In this document: positions 39,908-48,365 of the stretch, piece after piece | Position numbering within the stretch: position 1 is the first letter of the stretch | Layout of the letters: each line of letters starts with the position of its first letter | Assembly (NCBI RefSeq): GCF_900475935.1 | Contig: NZ_LS483431.1 | Location: forward strand, 620,001-684,000 | Source of the DNA: Campylobacter fetus subsp. fetus | GTDB taxonomy: Bacteria; Campylobacterota; Campylobacteria; Campylobacterales; Campylobacteraceae | Length of the DNA stretch: 64,000 nucleotides | Direction: 5' to 3' | Notes under the pieces: generated by a model | The model's input: only the letters and a program-made list of their open reading frames with translations | Told to the model about the DNA's origin: nothing | The model's database searches: none | Translations under genes and position numbers: made by a program

Positions 39908-40909
39908 ATGTCAAAACTTCATACTCGGTATATTTTTTCTATGGGTGAGCTGAGTCGCAAAGATAACTCTTTGGCTTTTAAAAATGAAAAAGGTACGATA
40001 TATATTCCTATAGCCGGCATAAGAGAAATTTATTGTATGAATGAAGTTAGCATAAACTCAAAATTGCTTGATTTTCTTGCCAAAAACGGAATTACGATTC
40101 ATTTTTTTAACTATTACGGGAATTATAGCGGTAGTTTTTATCCTAAAAAGCATCTTATAAGCGGTCGAGTAATTATATCACAAGTAGAAGCTCTTGCGAA
40201 TAGAATGATAGTAGTAAAAAGCATAGTAAAAGGCATCGCATTAAATATGCATGAGGTCTTATATCACTATTACAGGCATGGAAAAACAGAGCTTAAACCT
40301 CTTTTGGATTATCTCAAATTTAGAGTTTCAAATATGCTGATAAATGCAAATACAATTCCTCAAATTATGTTTATAGAAGGTCAAATTTGGAGTAAATTTT
40401 ATGATAGTTTTGAGCTGTTTTTAGATGAGAGTTTTAGCTTAGGAAAACGTGTTAAACGCCCACCGGATAATCCTATGAACGCTATGATAAGTTTTGGCAA
40501 TTCGCTTCTTTATACAAAAACTATAAGCGCAATTTATCAAACTCATCTCGAACAAAGTATTAGTTATCTGCACGAGAGTAGCGATGCTAGATTTAGTCTT
40601 AGTCTGGATTTAAGCGAAGTTTTTAAGCCTATTATCGTATTTAAAACAGTATTTGAGCTTGTAAATTTAAAAAAGATAAATATCAAAAAACATTTTGAAA
40701 AAAAGATAGATTTTTGCCTATTAAATGAATCGGGACGGAAAATTTTTGTAGAAAGTTTTGAAGAGAGATTAAACGAACCGTTTTTACATTCTAAACTAAA
40801 TAGAAAGATTTCTTATAAAACAGCTTTGAAATTAGAAGGTTATAAGCTTATTAAATTTATATGTGAATCTCGTGAATTTGTACCATTTAGTTTAAAAGAT
40901 AAGCAATGA
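39908..40909 (+). CDS. cas1: CRISPR integrase Cas1
   Basis: 333 residues, subtype I-B form. Metal-site residues lie in NAMISFGNSLLYTK, in HESSDARFSLSLDLSEVFKPII and in the glutamate around FIEGQIW. Together with Cas2 it inserts new spacers at the leader end of the arrays. Confidence 0.95.
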   Translation: MSKLHTRYIFSMGELSRKDNSLAFKNEKGTIYIPIAGIREIYCMNEVSINSKLLDFLAKNGITIHFFNYYGNYSGSFYPKKHLISGRVIISQVEALANRMIVVKSIVKGIALNMHEVLYHYYRHGKTELKPLLDYLKFRVSNMLINANTIPQIMFIEGQIWSKFYDSFELFLDESFSLGKRVKRPPDNPMNAMISFGNSLLYTKTISAIYQTHLEQSISYLHESSDARFSLSLDLSEVFKPIIVFKTVFELVNLKKINIKKHFEKKIDFCLLNESGRKIFVESFEERLNEPFLHSKLNRKISYKTALKLEGYKLIKFICESREFVPFSLKDKQ

Positions 40910-41205
40910 AAAATTACAATTATGCTTATGTTTTTTATGACATTAGCGATAAAGAGAGTGAAGCCGGCAAACGTCGAGTAACAAAGGTTTTTAAGCTATG
41001 TAAGAAGTATTTTTTGCATCATCAAAAGTCTGTTTTTAAAGGAGAAATAACTCCTGCAAATTTTATTAAATTTAAATCCGCGATAGAAAAATTAATTGAC
41101 AAAAATATCGATGTTATTACCGTTTTAAGGCTTATAAGAAAAGATGACGTAGATGAGATAAGTATAGGCGGTCTTGATTTTGTCAAAAATGAGATGTTTT
41201 TATAA
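40906..41205 (+). CDS. cas2: CRISPR adaptation protein Cas2
   Basis: 99 residues starting KNYNYAYVFYDISDKESEAG with the conserved Asp in the first strand (FYDI). Overlaps cas1 by 4 bases. Its stop codon lies in the first bases of the duplicated leader segment. Confidence 0.94.
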   Translation: MKNYNYAYVFYDISDKESEAGKRRVTKVFKLCKKYFLHHQKSVFKGEITPANFIKFKSAIEKLIDKNIDVITVLRLIRKDDVDEISIGGLDFVKNEMFL

Positions 41206-41643
41206 CCCAACTCAATTTTAATGTTAGTTTTAATTTATAGCAATAATAATATTTATATACCACTAACTACAAATTTATATTTTATACTGCATTAAGCTTT
41301 TTCCAACCTAATTTTAGTTAAACTTTTAAAAACATAGATAAATAGTTTAAATTTAATGTTCTTATGATATTTAACTTATTATTGTTATTTTTTTAATTTA
41401 GATTGGAAAATAAATTTATTCTCATTATTTATAGCTATATTATATATATAACAAATAATCTATTTTTAATAGTTTTAGATAATATCTTTTAATTTATTTT
41501 TTATCTTAATTGCTTTTTTAAATTTACTTAGATGATGAGTTTATTATAGTTTGCTAATGACAATGTTTGTGTTGAAACTTTGTTTTAGATATTACAGTTA
41601 TAGGGCTATTTATGTTTGCTAATGACAATGTTTGTGTTGAAAC
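41201..41643 (+). repeat. 443-bp direct repeat, right copy
   Basis: Identical to 28601-29043 (see there). Confidence 0.97.
41206..41548 (+). promoter_or_regulatory. CRISPR leader, copy 2
   Basis: AT-rich leader between cas2 and array 2, identical to the one beside tRNA-Leu. Its place next to cas1-cas2 makes it the likely parent copy. Confidence 0.85.
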
Positions 41644-44600
41644 TCTCCGTTATCTACCTCTGGCGCCATGCTCTCTCCGTTTGCTAATGACAATGTTTGT
41701 GTTGAAACACCATATCATCTATGCTGATACTTTTGCCATTTATCGTTTGCTAATGACAATGTTTGTGTTGAAACGAAGCTAAATGACCATTAACAATAAA
41801 CATATAAAGTTTGCTAATGACAATGTTTGTGTTGAAACAATTCTCCTGTGCAGTCCAATACACTTCCTTTATCTGTTTGCTAATGACAATGTTTGTGTTG
41901 AAACCACAATCCTTGCAAAACGCATAATTCAGCCCAAGCCCGTTTGCTAATGACAATGTTTGTGTTGAAACAATGATACGTCTTTAGCACTTAGCAAATT
42001 CGGTGCTGTTTGCTAATGACAATGTTTGTGTTGAAACAATTGCAAATTTAATCCAAGGTAGTCTAATCTCTAGTTTGCTAATGACAATGTTTGTGTTGAA
42101 ACTTTTAGCCCCTTACGTAGTCTACTACCTTACCGGGTTTGCTAATGACAATGTTTGTGTTGAAACGAACCAGAAAAAAAAGTCAAGGCGGAGAGTGGGT
42201 TAGTTTGCTAATGACAATGTTTGTGTTGAAACTAGCCTTAGACTGGGCTATTAAATCTGGTAAATACGGTTTGCTAATGACAATGTTTGTGTTGAAACTT
42301 ACACTCTTTAAAAATACTGCTATTATCTATTATCGTTTGCTAATGACAATGTTTGTGTTGAAACATTAAGATTCTAACCTTTTTTAGATATAAGAAGTAT
42401 GTTTGCTAATGACAATGTTTGTGTTGAAACCAAAATAAAAAAGAAGGAAAAGCTAAATTTAAAAGGTTTGCTAATGACAATGTTTGTGTTGAAACTCTGG
42501 TATTAGCACGTAACCATCTTTTTGTACGTCGTTTGCTAATGACAATGTTTGTGTTGAAACTATCTTGCAGCTAGCAATATTCTTATTATATTTATCGTTT
42601 GCTAATGACAATGTTTGTGTTGAAACAGAAGTGTTTTAAACGGGCTTGTATCCCGAATTAGCTGTTTGCTAATGACAATGTTTGTGTTGAAACTTTCCGT
42701 CCATATCCCTGATAGTTCTAGGTCTTGTGTTTGCTAATGACAATGTTTGTGTTGAAACCGTCTTTTAGCTCTACTGGCGGTTTGTGGTTTGCTAGTTTGC
42801 TAATGACAATGTTTGTGTTGAAACTTTGTTTTAGATATTACAGTTATAGGGCTATTTATTGTTTGCTAATGACAATGTTTGTGTTGAAACTTTGTTTTAG
42901 ATATTACAGTTATAGGGCTATTTATTGTTTGCTAATGACAATGTTTGTGTTGAAACCAAGTGCATAAATGTAGTCTTCGCCGTGTTTTGTTTGTTTGCTA
43001 ATGACAATGTTTGTGTTGAAACTCTTTAACCTTTTACAAAGCTCACAACAACTTTTTGTTTGCTAATGACAATGTTTGTGTTGAAACAGCCCAGCTTCTA
43101 GTGGCTTAAAATCAGGTTCTTTAGTTTGCTAATGACAATGTTTGTGTTGAAACATAGGATACTTCCAGCCATACAAAGAACTATAAACGGTTTGCTAATG
43201 ACAATGTTTGTGTTGAAACTTTATCATAACGCCACTCATTTGCCACCGCCAAACGTTTGCTAATGACAATGTTTGTGTTGAAACATGTGTTTTTTTATGT
43301 TTTTTGGGGTTTTCCCAAGGTTTGCTAATGACAATGTTTGTGTTGAAACGAAATTAGATCCGGCCTGTAAACTCCGATTAAATTCGTTTGCTAATGACAA
43401 TGTTTGTGTTGAAACATATCCAGTCTTTGGCTAAAAGTATTTTAACTAGGCGTTTGCTAATGACAATGTTTGTGTTGAAACAATTTAGACGACGCTCTAA
43501 ATCAAGCCGCTAAAAAGTTTGCTAATGACAATGTTTGTGTTGAAACAACAACATCTTTGAGCAACGCTTTTAGGCAGATGGGGTTTGCTAATGACAATGT
43601 TTGTGTTGAAACAAAACATAAATTGGCTAATTGTAAAACTAAAAAATGTGTTTGCTAATGACAATGTTTGTGTTGAAACTATAAATAACTAATTTTCAAA
43701 AACAAAAATATATCTGTTTGCTAATGACAATGTTTGTGTTGAAACACAAAAATATTTTTTTCTCCAGCAAAAAAAGCAAATGTTTGCTAATGACAATGTT
43801 TGTGTTGAAACTCCTGTTTTAGAGCTTATTTACGCTATCCAGACCTGTTTGCTAATGACAATGTTTGTGTTGAAACTTTTCTGGTTCTGATAGCGTTGTA
43901 CTTTATTGCACGTTTGCTAATGACAATGTTTGTGTTGAAACGGGATAGTGATTCGCGGAGTTGGAACTTTGTCCTACGTTTGCTAATGACAATGTTTGTG
44001 TTGAAACAATCATATCAAAAGACGCTATCAAAAAATTTTATGGCGTTTGCTAATGACAATGTTTGTGTTGAAACTCTGAATAGCTGTTTACTTCAACTTT
44101 AGCTCTAGTTTGTTTGCTAATGACATGTTTGTGTTGAAACTTGTTGTTTGCCGTTTTTGATAGCTCAAGCTTTAACGTTTGCTAATGACAATGTTTGTGT
44201 TGAAACAACTACGCAGGGTATTATAAAAAAGGCTGCCTAAAGTTTGCTAATGACAATGTTTGTGTTGAAACTTTTCTTTTAGCTCTTTGTAGCGTTTTGT
44301 GGTGTGGTTTGCTAATGACAATGTTTGTGTTGAAACAAAAGGGTTAGAAGTTTTAGCAAATTTAAAACAAGAGTTTGCTAATGACAATGTTTGTGTTGAA
44401 ACGGGATATTGATTCGCGGAGTTGGAACTTTGTCCTACGTTTGCTAATGACAATGTTTGTGTTGAAACAATCATATCAAAAGACGCTATCAAAAAATTTT
44501 ATGGCGTTTGCTAATGACAATGTTTGTGTTGAAACTCTGAATAGCTGTTTACTTCAACTTTAGCTCTAGTTTGTTTGCTAATGACATGTTTGTGTTGAAA

Positions 44601-45106
44601 CTTGTTGTTTGCCGTTTTTGATAGCTCAAGCTTTAACGTTTGCTAATGACAATGTTTGTGTTGAAACAACTACGCAGGGTATTATAAAAAAGGCTGCCTA
44701 AAGTTTGCTAATGACAATGTTTGTGTTGAAACTTTTCTTTTAGCTCTTTGTAGCGTTTTGTGGTGTGGTTTGCTAATGACAATGTTTGTGTTGAAACAGT
44801 TGATTTTTTAGAAGCAAAAGAGTTTTCAAAAAAGTTTGCTAATGACAATGTTTGTGTTGAAACAAAAGGGTTAGAAGTTTTAGCAAATTTAAAACAAGAG
44901 TTTGCTAATGACAATGTTTGTGTTGAAACGGGATAGTGATTCGCGGAGTTGGAACTTTGTCCTACGTTTGCTAATGACAATGTTTGTGTTGAAACGTTAA
45001 TGAAAACGAAATGGCTACTTATATAAAAGCGTTTGCTAATGACAATGTTTGTGTTGAAACGGCGGTATTGGAAGTATAAAAATTAATAACGTTGTTGTTT
45101 GCTAAT
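41549..45106 (+). CRISPR. CRISPR array 2 (54 repeats plus a decayed terminal repeat)
   Basis: 54 repeats of the same 30-base type as array 1, with 34-37-base spacers. Two repeats (44112-44140 and 44573-44601) are 29 bases, missing one A. The last repeat (45097) keeps only the first ten bases. Spacer 1 equals spacer 1 of array 1; spacers 20 and 21 (42825-42860, 42891-42926) are the same sequence plus one T. A block of seven spacers starting 43942 is repeated from 44403 on. Leader end at the left. Confidence 0.98.
43942..44965 (+). repeat. Tandem duplication inside array 2
   Basis: Spacers 37-43 (43942-44372) recur as spacers 44-49 and 51 (44403-44899), with a further copy of spacer 37 at 44930-44965. 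Copy 2 has an extra spacer (44798-44833) absent from copy 1, and its first spacer has one base change (GGGATATT for GGGATAGT). The odd 29-base repeat is present in both copies. Confidence 0.95.
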
Positions 45107-45192
45107 TTTTAACACAAAATTGTCTGTAGCAATATATTTAATATTTGCATTATATCTGCAAACTTTTAAAATAAACTTAAAAAAGGATTAAA

Positions 45193-45663
45193 ATGATAAA
45201 AAAATTAACAGATAAACGGCTATCTGAAATAACAAAAATCCCTTGCGGGACGATAGCCGGTTGGAAGAGGTCTGATGGTTACAAAAAAGATATATATCTT
45301 TTCTTTAAAAACCTAGACCCGGAATTTTTAATAGAGAATTTTGGGGCCAAAACTCCTATAATTCCTTTGCTAGATAAAGAAGTAGTAGGCGCAATAGGTA
45401 TTTCGCAAGGCACCCTGTATGGCTGGAAAAATGGGAAGGGGCATAGAAAAAAGCTATATGATTTTATAGCGCAATTTAGCGCAAAAGAGATTTTAGATAT
45501 CTGTGCAAAAGAAAAAGATAGCATAAATGATAAAACGCTCTCAAAAATAACTAAAATTCCATACCAAACGCTGCAGGGATGGAAAAAATACGAAGATAGA
45601 CAAGTTTTATATAAACTTTTAAAAAGTTTTACACAAGAGGAGCTATCTTCGTTTTTTAGTTAA
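45193..45663 (+). CDS. Triple helix-turn-helix repeat protein
   Basis: 156 residues made of three similar units about 53 residues apart, each with a helix-turn-helix-like core ending in GWK: ITKIPCGTIAGWK (Trp 24), IGISQGTLYGWK (Trp 78) and ITKIPYQTLQGWK (Trp 130), each followed by a Leu/Phe-rich helix. Ribosome site AAAAAGGA. It may bind a repeated DNA site. It lies right at the distal end of array 2 and beside a phage dam remnant, so a phage origin is likely. I do not recognise a named family. Confidence 0.65.
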   Translation: MIKKLTDKRLSEITKIPCGTIAGWKRSDGYKKDIYLFFKNLDPEFLIENFGAKTPIIPLLDKEVVGAIGISQGTLYGWKNGKGHRKKLYDFIAQFSAKEILDICAKEKDSINDKTLSKITKIPYQTLQGWKKYEDRQVLYKLLKSFTQEELSSFFS

Positions 45664-45765
45664 AAAGGGCTTATTTTCTGCTCTAAAAACGCCTAAAAAC
45701 CTAACTATAATCTTGCATTAGCATTTAAAGAATTTTATAGGTGTGTATAGTGGATTATAACGCTA

Positions 45766-45793
45766 TTTAAAGGCTTATTAAAGAGCCTTTAAA
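45766..45793. terminator. Bidirectional terminator
   Basis: TTAAAGGCT pairs with AGCCTTTAA across an 8-base loop, between convergent genes, with A/T tracts on both sides. Confidence 0.65.
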
Positions 45794-45797
45794 ATCT

Positions 45798-46440
45798 TTA
45801 AAAATTCATGATCAAAAGCTCATTTTTAACACTTCTATATTTACTATTAAGACTATAATTTACCTTTAGCTCTTTGAATTTGAAATCCTTATAAAGACTT
45901 CTAACCATCTCACAGTCGTTGTAGCTAAGCATAAATTTACCTTTAACGTTTGCAAGTATTTTGGCTAGATTTTCATGCTCGTTTATGCCAAATCCGCGTA
46001 CCATTTTATAGTAATTTTCTGCGCCTACATAAGGCGGATCTACGTAAAAAAGAGTATCACTGCTATCATACCCCTTAATGAGTTTTTCATAGCTCATATT
46101 CTCAATAAAAGCCCTTTTAAGACGCTTTGAATTGGCAAAAAAGTCTCTGTGTATGTTTTTAGCACTTTTACTATTGCCTATTGCAAAATTATCACCTTTT
46201 GCCCCAAAGCTAGTGGCAAGAAGATAGAAATAAAATGCAGCTTTTTGGATATCGTTTTTTGGCTTTAATTTGCCGTTTTTGATGTCCAAAAACAACTCGC
46301 GACTTCTAAATAGTAAGTTCATTTCGGCTTGCAAGCTTGCAGGGCGGTTCCTGATTATCCTGTGTAGATTGATAAGATCTGAGTTGATATCATTTACAAC
46401 CTCAATTTTTGAAGGCTCTTTTTGGTAAAAGTTTGCTATC
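45798..46440 (-). pseudogene. 5'-truncated DNA adenine methylase (dam-like)
   Basis: The frame is open from the stop at 45798 up to 46440, well beyond the TTG at 46334: it reads IANFYQKEPSKIEVVNDINS, a standard early part of D12-class adenine methyltransferases. The catalytic DPPY motif is present (FYVDPPYVGAENYY). The SAM-binding N-terminus (about 35 residues) is cut off exactly where the CRISPR repeat begins at 46441. Without the FxGxG motif the enzyme should be inactive. It faces away from the MuF gene, so both genes lost their 5' ends at this repeat. Confidence 0.85.
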
Positions 46441-46470
46441 GTTTGCTAATGACAATGTTTGTGTTGAAAC
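46441..46470 (+). CRISPR. Single isolated CRISPR repeat inside phage DNA
   Basis: A perfect 30-base repeat, without array or leader, between the truncated dam gene (left) and the truncated MuF gene (right). The next repeat to the left is over 1.3 kb away. Confidence 0.97.
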
Positions 46471-46950
46471 AAGAGCAAACATGGCAGAGACCTTAAAAGA
46501 GAAGTTTAAAGGCGTACTAAGTGCAAATACTAGCTATTTTGAAGGAGTGAGCGATCATATTATAAGCCAAATGCAAAATATCGCAAGAGTAAATCAAGCT
46601 AGCAAATATGGCGTAAAACACTACAAAGTGGTAGCTAGGATTGATAACCGCACAAGTGATATCTGTAGAAGTATGAATGGACGTATAATCCCAGCCTCGC
46701 ATATAGAAACTCAAAGCAACAATATCCAAAACGCTAAAGATATAAACGAGAAAAAAGCAGCTGCTATTTGGAGAAATGAGCCTTTTTTTGGTAAAATACT
46801 CCCTAGTAACTTCGGGCTTCCACCATATCATTTTCGTTGTAGAACCGAGCTAGTACCGGTGTGGATAAATGAAGAAGAGATCGATGGAGTAAAGATGAAA
46901 AATACAAGCCCGCTTAGCAAAGATGAAGTAGTAAAGCATATAGATAAAAC
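46441..46950 (+). repeat. 510-bp direct repeat, copy 2
   Basis: Identical to 29472-29981 (see there). Confidence 0.97.
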
Positions 46951-47248
46951 TGGGGTTGAGAGATATGCTAATAAAAAGACTTTTAATCACAGCATAAGCT
47001 CAAATAAGCGAAAAATTTCAAGTAGCGATAGCGTAAAAGCACTTAACTCTATTTTAAAAATAGCGCCGCACAAGGATTATCAAAATCGAAGCGTGGCTAT
47101 CAGTCAAAATGGGTATTTTATGATTTTTAACGGAGATTATTTGTATAATATTTTTAAGCCAAGCAGAAATTTGGAAAAGTATTTTAAAGACAGTGCAGTT
47201 TTAAATAAAGTGGAGATAATAAAATGGAAATTTTCAATATTTGCCTAG
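46471..47248 (+). pseudogene. Truncated MuF-like head protein with variable C-terminal domain (copy 2)
   Basis: Same remaining MuF part as copy 1, base for base, up to 46950. The C-terminal domain then differs: FNHSISSNKRKISSSDSVKA, then NGYFMIFNGDYLYNIFKP. Common to both copies are SxxVKALNSI, NGYFxxFNG and a final KP/KxEIIKWK, so the domains are diverged members of one fold. A frame from a TTG at 46409 runs through the repeat into this gene, adding FANDNVCVET; expression is doubtful. Overlaps the next gene by 25 bases. Confidence 0.8.
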
Positions 47249-47541
47249 CACACGGCTGGGCGATTGAGAGCGTTAAAAATGGCAACTTTGGAGAAAATGC
47301 AAAATATGATCTTTTTGCTCAGTTCGATGTGTTTTACGGTCAGATTGCATGGATTTATGACATCTGCACACCAAGCGATGAGACAATAAAAGAGTGTGAA
47401 AAGATAGCTATTTTTAAGCAAATGTGCGAGTTTAATGTGTATATCTCTGATGATAATGATGAGGGCTGGACCAAAAAAGTTAACTTCACAGGTACTTTTA
47501 TAGACGCTTTAGAATATATCAAAGCAAATTTCGGCAAGTAA
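47224..47541 (+). CDS. Candidate immunity partner 2
   Basis: 105 residues, acidic, beginning MEIFNICLAHGWAIES and ending FTGTFIDALEYIKANFGK. Same position and overlap as the first candidate at 30255; only the C-terminus and the IYDICTPSDETI segment are similar. The pairing of each C-terminal domain with its own neighbour supports immunity specificity (inference). Confidence 0.65.
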   Translation: MEIFNICLAHGWAIESVKNGNFGENAKYDLFAQFDVFYGQIAWIYDICTPSDETIKECEKIAIFKQMCEFNVYISDDNDEGWTKKVNFTGTFIDALEYIKANFGK

Positions 47542-47581
47542 AATTTATAAGTTTATTTAGACTAAATATTAGGGGCGAAAT

Positions 47582-47788
47582 ATGACTATAATAGAAGCAT
47601 TTAGCAAAACAAAAACATTGCAAAATCAAAATCGCAACGCAGTAGTTAAAATAGTGAAAAAAAATTATAGTGGGTATGATGTTCAAATAGAGCCAGTAGA
47701 GCTTACTGTTATTAAAAACTCTTTAGAAATGATATCTCAAAATGCAAATAGCTTTATGGCGAATGTGAATGCAAAATATGGAAAATAA
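47582..47788 (+). CDS. 68-residue protein, unknown
   Basis: Begins MTIIEAFSKTKTLQNQNRNA with ribosome site GGGGCG-like upstream. A mixed helical protein, Asn/Lys-rich, no known motif. It takes the place that the small HTH gene has after the first cassette, but is not similar to it. Confidence 0.5.
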   Translation: MTIIEAFSKTKTLQNQNRNAVVKIVKKNYSGYDVQIEPVELTVIKNSLEMISQNANSFMANVNAKYGK

Positions 47789-47948
47789 TAGTGCGATTAA
47801 TCTGAATTATATCGCATTTAGCTTAAACTAAATATATAAATGTTTTTAGAAATTTATATATTTTTAACTAGTTTTTAAAAGCTTTTCAATTTACGCAATA
47901 CTTCCAAACTAAAGGCGTCAAACGCTCGTTTAGAGCCTTTGATTATTG
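47789..47948. other. Intergenic, convergent ends
   Basis: 160 bases between convergent genes. GGCGTCAAACGCTCGTTTAGAGCC (about 47912) may form a weak hairpin. Nothing else seen. Confidence 0.4.
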
Positions 47949-48365
47949 CTATAATTTCAAAGCCTTCTTAACGTCATTTAAAATCTTATCCCTTATATCT
48001 TTTGCAAGGTCTTCTTTAGCCCTTGCAAGCCCCGAGCTACTTATATAATTATTTAAACCATCTTCTAGGTAAGGCTGAGCCTTAGTGCCTGGATGATTTA
48101 CTTGCTTACCAAAACACAACCCCGCTTTTTTATTTGCCAAAGCTTTTGCTTTTTTAACTCTGATAATATGCGGCTTTGTTCCAAAATGTACGAATTTAGC
48201 GTAAGGCGCAAGTTTAGAATTCCCGATAGTTACGCTTGTTTGATCTGCTTTAAATACTTGTATATCTTTTTTTAAATTACCTGTTTTAAACGGCGCTATA
48301 GCCTTGCTATCATTTACAACCTCTGCACCTACTTTAAACATAAAGTTTTTAAAAATCTTATTCAT
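47949..48365 (-). CDS. HK97-gp10-like phage head-tail protein
   Basis: 138 residues with the family's MFKVGAEVVNDSKAIAPFKTGNLKKDI start (split as FKVGAEVVNDSKA and IAPFKTGNLKKDI), then APYAKFVHFGTKPHIIRVKK and GTKAQPYLEDGLN. HK97 gp10 relatives act as head-tail connectors or neck proteins. Overlaps the terminase stop/start (4 bases). A broken copy with a GC-rich insert lies at 32100. Confidence 0.82.
   Translation of the reverse strand: MNKIFKNFMFKVGAEVVNDSKAIAPFKTGNLKKDIQVFKADQTSVTIGNSKLAPYAKFVHFGTKPHIIRVKKAKALANKKAGLCFGKQVNHPGTKAQPYLEDGLNNYISSSGLARAKEDLAKDIRDKILNDVKKALKL

Noticed and set aside
41750-44980. Several open frames inside array 2
   Set aside because: Same repeat-encoded pattern; no ribosome sites or coding sense in the spacers as a series.
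41549-45060. Spacers matching the prophage genes still present in this window
   Set aside because: Reading the spacers against the phage genes by eye gave no exact match; only protein-level likeness for two spacers. A full search is needed to be certain.
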